Source: an uncultured Clostridium sp.
Lineage (GTDB): Bacteria > Bacillota > Clostridia > Christensenellales > CAG-138
DNA: 45,872 nucleotides
NCBI GenBank assembly: GCA_900542285.1
Contig: UQNF01000010.1
Location: forward strand, 1-45,872
Direction of reading: 5' to 3'
A program made the position numbers and the translations under genes. The number at the start of each line of letters is the position of its first letter. Position 1 is the first letter of the stretch. This document shows, in pieces, positions 23,774 to 31,410 of the stretch. Under the pieces are notes generated by a model. That model saw only the letters and a list, made by a program, of their open reading frames with translations. It had not been told where the DNA came from and did not search any database.

Positions 23774-24891
23774 ACGCTCACCTTCGATGGTTCTGCATCG
23801 TTTTCGTCAAAAATTTCGCCAACAAGCTCCTCAAGAATATCCTCAATGGTGATGATACCCTTGATCTCTCCCTGGTCCGATACGAAAGCCATATGAAGCT
23901 TGCTGTGGCTCATCTCATTCAATAGTTCGTCAACATGCGTCTCCGAGCGGACGAACATGGGCGTGTCGATAAGGTCGATAAGCTCGGTGTCCTCGCCGTC
24001 ACGCATATATGTGCGCAGAAATGAACGCAGGTTCAGCACACCGACTATTCTTCCGTTCGCATTGAGCATGGGGAAGCGAGAATGATGGCTGGATTTGACC
24101 TTTTCATAGATTTCGGACAACTCGAGGGAAGTGGAAATGGTTTCCACCCTATCCCATGGCGTAAGCGCATCACCGGCGGTGGTCGTGCCGAATTCCAAGG
24201 CGTTTACCATAAGCTCGGCAGTGGAATCCTCGGTCGCTTCATCCTCCTCGCGCTCATCCTTGAATGAGCCTATCATATCCTTAAGATCCTCCTCCGTCAC
24301 GGAGGGCTGCTCGCCCTTCTTGCCGAACAGAAGCTTCTTAATGCCGGTACCTATCCAGGTGAAGACAGCGGACAGCGGCGTCAATATCTTCATCAGGACA
24401 TACAAAGACCTGCCAATCCGCAGAGCCTGCTTCTCGCTGCAGGTCTTGGCGTGGCATTTGGGGAGCATTTCAGCTATGAGAAAGACAACTATTGTGGTTA
24501 TAATAGTGGAAACAACAAGCGCGCTTTCCAGATGACTGCTCGCATGGAACAGCTTCCTTGTCAGCAGCGTCACGATCGATGCACAGGCGATGTGCATGAT
24601 ATTGTTTCCAATCAGAATTGTGGAAAGTGCTTTTTCAAAATTGTTAAGTATGTACATAACATACTGCGCTTTTTTATTACCATCCTCAGCATACGATTTC
24701 ATACGGGTACGGTTGACGGAAGCAAGCGCGGTCTCAGCGCCCGCAAAGTATGCACCGCCCGCAATCAACAGCACTATGAGGATCACATAAACAGCAATAC
24801 TGCCTGCGGAAATACCGCCGGAAGTTACAGCAGCTGCCTCCTGTTGAAACAACGTGGAAGCCAAGCATCGCCATATACTGCCATCGTCCAT
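23770..24891 (-). CDS. CNNM/CBS-domain membrane protein lacking the CorC_HlyC domain
   Basis: A 373-residue paralogue of the downstream gene. The CNNM domain (about 30-200) has GGAYFAGAETALASVNRTRMKSYAEDGNKKAQYV and STILIGNNIMHIACASIVT. A cytoplasmic CBS pair follows (DALTPWDRVETI, HSRFPMLNANGRIVGVLNL, HMAFVSDQGEIKGIITIEDILEELVGEIFDE), and the protein ends about 10 residues later, so the terminal CorC_HlyC domain is absent. CNNM proteins act as dimers, so the two coupled genes could make a heterodimer. I place the start at the ATG at 24891, with AAAGGAG somewhat far (12 nt) upstream; start certainty is moderate. Confidence 0.85.
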   Translation of the reverse strand: MDDGSIWRCLASTLFQQEAAAVTSGGISAGSIAVYVILIVLLIAGGAYFAGAETALASVNRTRMKSYAEDGNKKAQYVMYILNNFEKALSTILIGNNIMHIACASIVTLLTRKLFHASSHLESALVVSTIITTIVVFLIAEMLPKCHAKTCSEKQALRIGRSLYVLMKILTPLSAVFTWIGTGIKKLLFGKKGEQPSVTEEDLKDMIGSFKDEREEDEATEDSTAELMVNALEFGTTTAGDALTPWDRVETISTSLELSEIYEKVKSSHHSRFPMLNANGRIVGVLNLRSFLRTYMRDGEDTELIDLIDTPMFVRSETHVDELLNEMSHSKLHMAFVSDQGEIKGIITIEDILEELVGEIFDENDAEPSKVSV

Positions 24892-24910
24892 TAAAATTAC
24901 CAACTCCTTT

Positions 24911-24937
24911 GTTCGTGTGGATTCTTGCTGCACGAAC
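24911..24937 (-). other. 5'-leader hairpin of the CNNM/CBS operon
   Basis: GTTCGTG (24911-24917) pairs perfectly with CACGAAC (24931-24937). It lies near the very 5' end of the predicted transcript and just before the ribosome-binding site. It could stabilise the mRNA or affect initiation. Confidence 0.5.
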
Positions 24938-24945
24938 TATGCAAG

Positions 24946-24974
24946 ATTATACCATGAAGAAGTAGAAAAAGCAA
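24946..24974 (-). promoter_or_regulatory. Promoter of the CNNM/CBS operon
   Basis: Minus strand: TTGCTT (24969-24974), 17-bp spacer, TATAAT (24946-24951). Confidence 0.8.
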
Positions 24975-25046
24975 TATAGATTTCGCATTTTCGGAATAAT
25001 ATGAGGAAACATACAAAATCATATTGTAACTGATATTCGCTAATAT

Positions 25047-25817
25047 CTATCTGCGTTTCAGCGTTGACTGCCCGGGACAATCCCAGAAGATGAGCTTTCC
25101 GCCGAATTCGGAGGCAAGCGCTATCGCCGAAGTGGTGACACTGTCCACGGCAGGCTTGTTAAGCTCGCATACGCGGTGCATGACAAGCCCAAAAGGCAGA
25201 TCGGAATGCTCAGTATCCTCATAAGCTCCGACGGCAAAGCCATTTTCAAGCGCTTTGGGTGCAAACATGATGCTTGCCGGCTCGCTTGGGAATGCCATGT
25301 GGAGATTGAGCCTTCGGGGGGCAAGCGTATCGCCGCGTTCACGGAGAAATTCGAGGTTCTCGAGGTTTCGTACGGTCTGAAGCTTGGCGTCGTTGGGCAT
25401 TAGAAAGGTCCTATAGGTTTTGAAATCTTCCTCATCAGAAAGCTCTGTACGCATATCAAAGCCCTTTTCCCTTGTAATAAGAGCAGCAAATCTATCGAGC
25501 GAACCGCTCTCGCCCTCATACAGGTAGAGCATGAGTACAAGCCCGCAATGGATGCTGCCGACGAGACAGGCACAGCTTGCGGAAGCCAGCTTTGCTGATT
25601 TGGCCAGAAGCTTCCGAACGTCCTTAGCGGTAAGCATACAGTGTCTTTTATCCGCAACGGTCACTGTCATAAGGGGAGTGCTGTCCGTCTCCCTTATCGC
25701 CCCCGAGCGAATGCGAATCTTTGCGCACTCGAGGAAATCAAGATCGACTCGGTAGAGCGCAGGCTTTTCACAGAAGCTCCAATCGTATTCAAAATAAGCT
25801 TTATCGTTCTTTGGCAT
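25047..25817 (-). CDS. DUF695/RraB-like protein
   Basis: A 256-residue soluble protein. The N-terminal half (about 1-125) has the look of DUF695 (aromatic-rich, YFEYDWSFCEKPALYRVDLDF). The C-terminal half, from about residue 135, resembles the RraB/ribonuclease E inhibitor fold: NLENLEFLRERGDTLAPRRLNLHMAFPSE, ENGFAVGAYED, and the end LASEFGGKLIFWDC in the place of the usual YDGWE. In Proteobacteria RraB inhibits RNase E; in Firmicutes the role of such fusions is unknown. The gene follows alaS after a hairpin, with no clear ribosome-binding site, so start certainty is moderate. Confidence 0.6.
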   Translation of the reverse strand: MPKNDKAYFEYDWSFCEKPALYRVDLDFLECAKIRIRSGAIRETDSTPLMTVTVADKRHCMLTAKDVRKLLAKSAKLASASCACLVGSIHCGLVLMLYLYEGESGSLDRFAALITREKGFDMRTELSDEEDFKTYRTFLMPNDAKLQTVRNLENLEFLRERGDTLAPRRLNLHMAFPSEPASIMFAPKALENGFAVGAYEDTEHSDLPFGLVMHRVCELNKPAVDSVTTSAIALASEFGGKLIFWDCPGQSTLKRR

Positions 25818-25828
25818 ATGTTTTAACA

Positions 25829-25851
25829 GGGCTGACGAAAACCGCCAGCCC
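25829..25851 (-). terminator. Hairpin between alaS and the RraB-like gene
   Basis: On the minus strand GGGCTGGCG pairs with CGTCAGCCC (9 bp, one G-T) around GTTTT, followed by TGTTAAAAC. A weak terminator or processing site just past the alaS stop. Confidence 0.55.
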
Positions 25852-25860
25852 TTGCAGTAA

Positions 25861-27654
25861 TTATTCCTTTGGTATCAAGACCGCTTTGATCCTTCGCACG
25901 CCGGCGCTGGACGCCTCTTCCTTCTTTATCTTAAAGGTACCGAGATCGCCGGTGTTGGCAGCGTGGGGACCGCCGCAAATCTCGCAGCTGTAATCGCCCA
26001 TGGTGTAGACCTTGACCCGCTCGCCATACTTGTCGCCAAACAGACCTATCGCGCCCTTGGCTCTGGCTTCGGGCACGGTCATTTCCTCACAGGTGATGTC
26101 TACATGCGCATCAATAGCCTGCTGAACCAGCTCTTCAACCTGCTTGAGCTCCTCAGGAGTGACCTTCCTCGGGAAGCTGAAATCAAAACGCAGGCGTTCG
26201 GCGGTGATGTTGCTGCCCTTCTGGGAAACGGTATCGTCCAATACCTTGCGGAGTGCGGCCTGAAGCAGGTGGGTTGCGGTGTGAAGCTTTGCGGTCTCAT
26301 CGGTGGCCTCTGCAAGTCCGCCCTTGAATTTCTGCTCCGCGCCTGCCTTGGACTTCTGCTGATGTTCTTCAAATGCGGCATGGAATCCGTCCACATCGAC
26401 GGTCAGTCCGTTCTCGTGCGCCATTTCTTCGGTAAACTCGATGGGGAAGCCGAAGGTGTCGAACAGACGGAAAGCGTTCTTGCCGTCGATAACACCGTTC
26501 TCGAATTTGCCCTTGATGCGTTCGAACTCACGCATACCGTTGGTCAGTGTGCGCTGGAAGCGTGCTTCCTCTGCGTCAAGCTCCATGACGATATGCTTGC
26601 GGTTTTCTTCAAGCTCGGGATAGACATTGCCATAGTCCTCGATGACGACTTCGGCAATCTTTCCAAGGGAGTTTTCGGGCATGCCGAGCTGCATCGCATA
26701 GCGGAGCGCGCGGCGGATAAGCCTCCTAAGAATGTAGCCCTGATCCACGTTGGAAGGGGTTACACCGCGAGGGTCTCCGAGCATGAAGGTGGAGGTTCGA
26801 ATATGATCCGCCACGATGCGGAAGGCTCTGATGGTTTCGGCATTATCCCTGTAGTTCTTGCCGGAAAGCTCGCTTATCTTGGCAAGGATGTTGGTAAAAG
26901 CATCGGTGTCGTAGACGCTCTCCGCGCCCTGGAGGGTCGCGATCGTTCTTTCAAGACCCATTCCAGTGTCAACATTGCGCTTTGCAAGGGGACGAAGCGG
27001 TTCGTTTACGGGCTGGAAGTACTCCATGAATACATTGTTCCAAATCTCCAGGTATTTGCCGCAGGAGCAGGAGGGATCGCAGCTCTCACAGCACTTTTCC
27101 TTGCCGGTATCGAAGAATATCTCGGTATCGGGGCCGCAGGGACCGCTTGTGCCGGGTATCCACCAGTTGTGCTTTGCGCCAAGGTAGAAGATATGTGAAG
27201 GATCAACGCCCATTTCCACCCAACGATCGTGGGAATAGGTATCGCGGGGCGCATTTTCGTTGCCCTCGAAGCAAGTGAAATAGAGTCTGTCCTTATCAAT
27301 GCCGAGCCATTTTTCATCGGTAAGGAATTCCCAGCTCCATGCGATGCTCTCATGCTTGAAATAATCGCCGAGCGACCAGTTGCCGAGCATTTCAAAGAAG
27401 GTGAGATGGCTTGCATCGCCCACCTCGTCTATGTCGCCGGTACGGACACATTTTTGAACGTCGGTGAGCCTGGTGCCTGCCGGATGAGCCTCGCCCATAA
27501 GATAGGGGACGAGGGGATGCATACCCGCAGTGGTGAACAGCACCGTAGGGTCATTTTCGGGTATCAGCGAAGCGGAAGGAATAACGGTATGTCCCTTTTC
27601 GCTGAAGAATTGCAGAAACAGCTTGCGAAGCTCTGCCATGGTGAGAGTTTTCAT
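25861..27654 (-). CDS. alaS: Alanyl-tRNA synthetase, short form lacking the C-Ala (DHHA1) domain
   Basis: A 597-residue class II synthetase. The catalytic core shows TTAGMHPLVPYLMG, the RTGDIDEVGDASHLTFFEMLGNWSLGDYFK block, GCGPDTE-type PCGPDTEIF and GMGLER (231-236). A cysteine cluster CCESCDPSCSCGK (188-200) probably binds zinc. The editing domain is complete, with metal ligands HTATH (458-462) and CGGPH (560-564). The protein ends at VRRIKAVLIPKE, where the editing domain ends. Bacterial AlaRS usually has about 270 further residues forming C-Ala, which helps bind the tRNA elbow. It has its own TTTACA/TATAAT promoter. The ATG at 27654 has AAAAGG upstream. Confidence 0.92.
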   Translation of the reverse strand: MKTLTMAELRKLFLQFFSEKGHTVIPSASLIPENDPTVLFTTAGMHPLVPYLMGEAHPAGTRLTDVQKCVRTGDIDEVGDASHLTFFEMLGNWSLGDYFKHESIAWSWEFLTDEKWLGIDKDRLYFTCFEGNENAPRDTYSHDRWVEMGVDPSHIFYLGAKHNWWIPGTSGPCGPDTEIFFDTGKEKCCESCDPSCSCGKYLEIWNNVFMEYFQPVNEPLRPLAKRNVDTGMGLERTIATLQGAESVYDTDAFTNILAKISELSGKNYRDNAETIRAFRIVADHIRTSTFMLGDPRGVTPSNVDQGYILRRLIRRALRYAMQLGMPENSLGKIAEVVIEDYGNVYPELEENRKHIVMELDAEEARFQRTLTNGMREFERIKGKFENGVIDGKNAFRLFDTFGFPIEFTEEMAHENGLTVDVDGFHAAFEEHQQKSKAGAEQKFKGGLAEATDETAKLHTATHLLQAALRKVLDDTVSQKGSNITAERLRFDFSFPRKVTPEELKQVEELVQQAIDAHVDITCEEMTVPEARAKGAIGLFGDKYGERVKVYTMGDYSCEICGGPHAANTGDLGTFKIKKEEASSAGVRRIKAVLIPKE

Positions 27655-27716
27655 ATTAACCAACCTTTTCTTGTGATAGATTCAGCCCGATATCGAGCGC
27701 GTTTTACTAATTATTC

Positions 27717-27745
27717 ATTATAACACCTAATGTAAACGGTGTAAA
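27717..27745 (-). promoter_or_regulatory. Promoter of alaS
   Basis: Minus strand: TTTACA (27740-27745), 17-bp spacer, TGT-TATAAT (extended -10; hexamer 27717-27722). There is no T-box in the 60-nt leader. Confidence 0.8.
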
Positions 27746-27756
27746 GGCTTTTTATA

Positions 27757-27794
27757 TAAAGAAATTCCCCCGAAGCAGAGCTTGAGGGAATTTC
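27757..27794 (-). terminator. Terminator of the rpmG-rplA operon
   Basis: On the minus strand GAAATTCCC (27786-27794) pairs with GGGAATTTC (27761-27769), followed by TTTATATAAAAAG. It lies 27 bases after the rplA stop. Confidence 0.75.
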
Positions 27795-27820
27795 GGATCT
27801 ATCTTTGTTCCGAAATGAGA

Positions 27821-28510
27821 TTAGAACTTCATTCCGTTGAACCTGACGCCGGGGCCCATTGTGGTGGAGAGAACGAGGCTCTTGATATAGGTTCCCTTTG
27901 CCGCAGCGGGCTTGGCCTTGATGATAGCGTCCATGAGGGTGTTGAGGTTTTCAACGAGCTTATCCCTGCCGAAACTTACCTTGCCGATGGGGCAGTGGCA
28001 GATGTTGGTCTTATCGACACGATATTCAACCTTACCGGCTTTAATATCGGCGATTGCCTTGGCAACATCCATGGTGACGGTTCCGCTCTTGGGGTTAGGC
28101 ATCAAGCCCTTCGGACCAAGAACACGACCGATACGACCGACAACGCCCATCATATCGGGGGTAGCTACGCAGACATCGAATCCAAACCAGTTCTCGGTCT
28201 GGATCTTCTTGACCATATCCTCATCGCCTACGAAATCAGCGCCTGCTTCGAGTGCTTCACGAGCCTTATCACCCTTTGCAAAGACGAGAACGCGAACGGT
28301 CTTGCCGGTACCGTGGGGGAGAACGACTGCGCCGCGGACCTGCTGGTCAGCGTGACGGGAGTCAACGCCCAGACGGACATGAGCTTCAACGGTTTCGTCG
28401 AACTTAGCCTTAGCGGTGGTGAGAACGACTTCGATACCCTCTTCGGGATCATAAAGCTTCTGTCTGTCGACAGCCTTCATGCTTTCAGTATACTTCTTGC
28501 CATGCTTCAT
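27821..28510 (-). CDS. rplA: Ribosomal protein L1
   Basis: A 229-residue protein of the L1 stalk, normal length for the family. It shows the start GKKYTESMKAVDRQKLYDPEEGIEVV, the RNA-contacting LPHGTGKTVRVLVFAKGDKA, GRIGRVLGPKGLMPNPKSGTVT, and the end YIKSLVLSTTMGPGVRFN. In bacteria L1 also represses its own operon by binding the mRNA near rplK. It follows rplK by 17 bases with GAGGT before the ATG. It is the last gene of the operon. Confidence 0.97.
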   Translation of the reverse strand: MKHGKKYTESMKAVDRQKLYDPEEGIEVVLTTAKAKFDETVEAHVRLGVDSRHADQQVRGAVVLPHGTGKTVRVLVFAKGDKAREALEAGADFVGDEDMVKKIQTENWFGFDVCVATPDMMGVVGRIGRVLGPKGLMPNPKSGTVTMDVAKAIADIKAGKVEYRVDKTNICHCPIGKVSFGRDKLVENLNTLMDAIIKAKPAAAKGTYIKSLVLSTTMGPGVRFNGMKF

Positions 28511-28527
28511 ATTCGGTACCTCGCTTA

Positions 28528-28953
28528 TCAGTCAACAACGACAACGCCCATGCTGCGTGCGGTGCCGGCTATCATGCTCATTGCTGCCTCAAGGCTTGCC
28601 GCATTGAGGTCGGGCATTTTGAGCTCTGCAATTTCCTTGATCTGAGCCTTGGTGATGTTCGCGACCTTGGTCTTGTTGGGAACACCGGAGCCGCTCTCGA
28701 TGCCGCATGCCTTCTTGATAAGGACTGCTGCGGGAGGGGTCTTGGTGATGAAGGTGAACGAACGATCCTGGTATACCGTGATGACTACGGGGATAATGAG
28801 GCCTGCCTGCTTTGCAGTGCGCTCATTGAATTCTTTGCAGAAGCCCATGATGTTGACGCCGTGCTGGCCGAGAGCCGGACCAACGGGCGGTGCGGGTGTT
28901 GCCTTACCTGCGGGGATCTGCAGCTTGACAAAGCCGGTTATCTTCTTTGCCAT
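28528..28953 (-). CDS. rplK: Ribosomal protein L11
   Basis: A 141-residue protein of the GTPase-associated centre, exactly family length. It shows KLQIPAGKATPAPPVGPALGQHGVNIMGFCKEFNERT, the proline-rich switch region, and the C-terminal 23S rRNA-binding domain (KTPPAAVLIKKACGIESGSG, IAGTARSMGV). It is a target of methylation and of thiopeptides in other bacteria. AGGAGG lies before the ATG. The 171-nt gap to nusG contains a large hairpin that is probably the L1 autoregulatory site. Confidence 0.97.
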   Translation of the reverse strand: MAKKITGFVKLQIPAGKATPAPPVGPALGQHGVNIMGFCKEFNERTAKQAGLIIPVVITVYQDRSFTFITKTPPAAVLIKKACGIESGSGVPNKTKVANITKAQIKEIAELKMPDLNAASLEAAMSMIAGTARSMGVVVVD

Positions 28954-29056
28954 GATAGTATTCCTCCTAAAATAAAATGTGGTGCGAGCGGTTTAGACAG
29001 TGCGGATGCGATTTTAGCTCCGAATCCTACTCCGCAACGGGAGCCTGCCATGCCTC

Positions 29057-29095
29057 CCACTATGTTGAATCCGCAGTGCGGAATAACATACGTGG
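29057..29095 (-). promoter_or_regulatory. Probable L1-binding autoregulatory hairpin upstream of rplK
   Basis: In the nusG-rplK gap the minus-strand RNA folds CCAC.TATGTT..TCCGCA / TGCGGA...AACATAGTGG, a long interrupted stem. It runs directly into GTGGGAGG, a motif typical of L1 binding sites in Firmicute L11 leaders. Position and motif support translational feedback by L1; binding itself is inferred. Confidence 0.5.
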
Positions 29096-29124
29096 TTAAA
29101 CGGTTATCGGGCAGCCCATAGGGG

Positions 29125-29808
29125 TTACCAGATCTTATGAATATCGCTGAAGCTGAGCGTCAGCGGTGTATCCTTACCGAACATGGGAATATATACGGTA
29201 ACGGTTCGCTCCTTGTTGTCGATAGCGCGGATTGCGCATTCATGACCAACGAAAGAACCGGATAGGATACGTACGAGATCGCCGACTTCGAAAGCAGCCT
29301 TATGGCTAACCTGTTCAAGGCCCATCATGGTTACTTCGTCATCGGTGAGGGGGATGGGGTCTGCGCTGACGGGGCCGACAAAGCCGGTCACGCCACGCGT
29401 GTTGCGAACGACATACCAGGTATCGGGATTCATGAACATTTTGACCATGACATATCCCGGGAACTTTTTGCGAACTACGGCCCTATTCTCCTGTTCGAAA
29501 ACCTTTTTCTTGGTCTTCGGATCGATTTTTTCGACCTGCCTGGTTTCAAACTCGGTGTATGTAGGATATGTTACCTCCAGAATCAGGTCCTGCATACCTC
29601 GATTCTGAACGGTCTTTTCAAGGTCGACCTTGACCTTGTTCTCATACCCGGAGTAAGTGTGGACGACATACCAACGGGGGCTTGGTCCATCATCGGAAGC
29701 CTTGGCCTTGCCTGCGGCAGGAGCTGCCGAAAGCGCTTTATCATCGGTTTGAGTCTGTGCGGCCTGTTCAGTCTGTTCGCCCTGCTGTGTCAATACTTCG
29801 TCCAACAT
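29125..29808 (-). CDS. nusG: Transcription termination/antitermination protein NusG
   Basis: A 227-residue protein. Residues about 45-165 are the NGN domain (RWYVVHTYSGYENKVKVDLEKTVQNRGMQDLI, KKFPGYVMVKMFMNPDTWYVVRNTRGVTGFVG). Residues about 172-227 are the KOW domain (FEVGDLVRILSGSFVGHECAIRAIDNKERTVTVYIPMFGKDTPLTLSFSDI). It binds the RNA polymerase clamp and modulates pausing and termination. It carries an unusual N-terminal extension of about 45 residues, rich in Gln, Thr, Ala and acidic residues, probably disordered. It sits in the standard secE-nusG-rplK order with AAGGA before the ATG. Confidence 0.96.
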   Translation of the reverse strand: MLDEVLTQQGEQTEQAAQTQTDDKALSAAPAAGKAKASDDGPSPRWYVVHTYSGYENKVKVDLEKTVQNRGMQDLILEVTYPTYTEFETRQVEKIDPKTKKKVFEQENRAVVRKKFPGYVMVKMFMNPDTWYVVRNTRGVTGFVGPVSADPIPLTDDEVTMMGLEQVSHKAAFEVGDLVRILSGSFVGHECAIRAIDNKERTVTVYIPMFGKDTPLTLSFSDIHKIW

Positions 29809-29817
29809 AGCAGTTCC

Positions 29818-30075
29818 TTACTTGCCGAGACTGGCAAGCGCCTTGATGCCGCTGCTGAAACCGAGGTCAAGAACCCACATGATAACAGCCATCAGAGCGA
29901 CGAAAGAGATAACTGCAAGGGAGTAGTTGATGAGTTCCTTCTTGGTGGGCCAGCTGAGATGCTTGACTTCGCCGGCAACTTCCTTGAAATAGTTGCCGAT
30001 AGCTTTCCCGGCCTTAACGAACCAGCGGCCGATCCTGACGAAAATATTCGTCTTTTCCTTTTTTTCTTTCTTCAT
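29818..30075 (-). CDS. secE: Preprotein translocase subunit SecE
   Basis: An 85-residue protein with a basic N-terminus (KKEKKEKTNIF), the conserved amphipathic helix FKEVAGEVKHLSWPTKKEL (family signature W-P-[ST]-[KR]) and one membrane helix (about 55-75, YSLAVISFVALMAVIMWVLDLGF). SecE clamps SecY in the membrane channel. It lies between rpmG and nusG, with AAGGAG before the ATG. Confidence 0.95.
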   Translation of the reverse strand: MKKEKKEKTNIFVRIGRWFVKAGKAIGNYFKEVAGEVKHLSWPTKKELINYSLAVISFVALMAVIMWVLDLGFSSGIKALASLGK

Positions 30076-30084
30076 AATAACTCC

Positions 30085-30234
30085 TTACTTGGATTCTCTA
30101 TGAAGAGTGTGCTTGCGGCAAAAGCGGCAATACTTGTTGAACTCCAGCCTGTCGGGGTCGTTCTTCTTGTTCTTGAAAGTGTTGTAGTTTCTCTGCTTAC
30201 ACTCTGAACAAGCCAGTGTAATTTTAACTCGCAT
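30085..30234 (-). CDS. rpmG: Ribosomal protein L33 (zinc-ribbon form)
   Basis: A 49-residue protein beginning MRVKITLACSECKQRNY and containing RLEFNKYCRFCRKHTLHRESK. The two CxxC pairs make this the zinc-binding (C+) form of L33. The ATG at 30234 has AAGGAGG nine bases upstream; a longer in-frame extension lacks support. It is the first gene of the operon with secE, nusG, rplK and rplA. Confidence 0.95.
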   Translation of the reverse strand: MRVKITLACSECKQRNYNTFKNKKNDPDRLEFNKYCRFCRKHTLHRESK

Positions 30235-30297
30235 GGTGAGCCTCCTTGTTTGATTGCTTGATTTGCGCATAACTGTGCAAATAACAAGCTAAATAAA

Positions 30298-30314
30298 GTC
30301 CCCCACGAGGGGAC
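30298..30314 (-). other. GC-rich leader hairpin upstream of rpmG
   Basis: GTCCCC / GGGGAC stem with a short loop. On the minus strand it is followed by TTTATTTA, which resembles an intrinsic terminator inside the 5' leader. A second leader inverted repeat (ATTTGC/GCAAAT inside CTTGTT/AACAAG) ends at the rpmG ribosome-binding site. Together they could form an attenuator. Confidence 0.5.
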
Positions 30315-30323
30315 ACCTAAAGA

Positions 30324-30352
30324 AGTTTAACACAGCGAACTCGACTTGTCAA
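30324..30352 (-). promoter_or_regulatory. Promoter of the rpmG-secE-nusG-rplKA operon
   Basis: Minus strand: TTGACA (30347-30352), 17-bp spacer, TAAACT (30324-30329), about 90 nt before the rpmG start. Confidence 0.7.
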
Positions 30353-30546
30353 GCATTTTTTTCATATTTTCCATAGAGAAAATAATATTTTTTGGGCGGT
30401 AAATTCAGGCAGGCCTGCGGAATCAGCCATTTGAATGAACGGGCAAAACCGCTCGGGCTTATGTGCGCAAATGAGTTTCACCAACAATATAATCGGATAT
30501 GCTTGCCTGCCGGGGCCGAAAACGGAAGAAAAAGCGGTTTGATGGG

Positions 30547-30575
30547 TTGACTGTTTCCGGGTTTATGGATAAAAT
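30547..30575 (+). promoter_or_regulatory. Promoter of the small membrane protein gene
   Basis: TTGACT (30547-30552), 17-bp spacer, TAAAAT (30570-30575), 33 bp before the start codon. The preceding gap (30353-30546) shows nothing else of note. Confidence 0.75.
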
Positions 30576-30608
30576 CACTGTTGAATTATGTACGCAAAGG
30601 AGTACAAC

Positions 30609-30935
30609 ATGGATACATTTGCCAGCTTAATGGAAATGCTGATGGTGATCTGCTTCGGCATTTCATGGCCGCTCAACATCGTCAAGGCATGGAGAGCCAA
30701 AACCGCAAAGGGCACAAGCCTTCTTTTCTATCTGTTCATTTGGAGCGGATACATTTTCGCTCTTATCGGAAAGTTCGTTCGCATTCATATGAACGCGCCT
30801 GCTCCCTGGTATGAAACAGTACCTTGGTATGTGCTTATATTCTACATTCTTAATGTTCTGATGGTTTCTGTCGGTATCATCATCTATTTCAGGAACAGAG
30901 CGATCGACCGCCGCAGAGAAGAATCCGCGAAGTAA
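30609..30935 (+). CDS. Small membrane protein, PQ-loop/SemiSWEET-like
   Basis: A 108-residue protein with three predicted membrane helices (about 5-22, 40-58, 72-95) and a basic C-terminal tail. The segment ICFGISWPLNIVKAWRAKTAKGTSLLFYLFIWSGYIFALIG resembles the PQ-loop repeat of small transporters, with a Pro after the first helix and a basic K-x-R-T-A-K-G loop, but a clear PQ dipeptide is absent. The ATG at 30609 has AAAGGAG seven bases upstream. The GNAT gene follows after 13 bases, so they are probably cotranscribed. Confidence 0.7.
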   Translation: MDTFASLMEMLMVICFGISWPLNIVKAWRAKTAKGTSLLFYLFIWSGYIFALIGKFVRIHMNAPAPWYETVPWYVLIFYILNVLMVSVGIIIYFRNRAIDRRREESAK

Positions 30936-30948
30936 CGGGAGCTATCAA

Positions 30949-31395
30949 ATGATAATTAGGAAGTATCGGCCTGCCGATTGTCAAACGTTGGCGAAGCTGT
31001 TCTATGATACCGTTCATACCGTTAATGCTAAGGATTATACGGAAGAACAGCTGGACGCTTGGGCGGACGGAGTTACCGATACGGATAGGTGGAACGAAAC
31101 GTTCCTGTCGCACTGCACAGTTGTTGCAGAGATCGACGGCATCATCGTAGGCTTTGGAGATATTGATGATACGGGATATTTGGACAGACTATATGTACAT
31201 TCCGATTTCCAGCATATGGGGATCGCAACAGCTGTCTGCGATGAATTGGAACGATCAGTAAACGCTCCGAAATACATTACTCATGCTTCCGTTACTGCCC
31301 GAGGCTTTTTTGAGAAAAGGGGTTATAGGGCAGTGAGAAAACAGCAGGTCGAACGGAAAGGTGTTTTCCTGACCAATTATGTGATGGAGCGATGA
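30949..31395 (+). CDS. GNAT-family N-acetyltransferase
   Basis: A 148-residue acetyl-CoA-dependent transferase. It begins MIIRKYRPADCQTLAKLFYDTVH and has the strand GDIDDTGYLDRLYVHSDFQHMGIATAVCDELE, where Q-x-M-G-I-A is the acetyl-CoA pyrophosphate loop. The C-terminal SVTARGFFEKRGYRAV is the family's usual end. The overall arrangement is like YafP-type GNATs. The acceptor substrate is unknown. It is followed by a strong terminator. Confidence 0.88.
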   Translation: MIIRKYRPADCQTLAKLFYDTVHTVNAKDYTEEQLDAWADGVTDTDRWNETFLSHCTVVAEIDGIIVGFGDIDDTGYLDRLYVHSDFQHMGIATAVCDELERSVNAPKYITHASVTARGFFEKRGYRAVRKQQVERKGVFLTNYVMER

Positions 31396-31410
31396 TACTT
31401 ATTTGATTTT

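Noticed and set aside
25963..27198. 411-codon plus-strand frame opposite alaS
   Set aside because: Antisense shadow caused by codon bias of alaS; no ribosome-binding site or domain.
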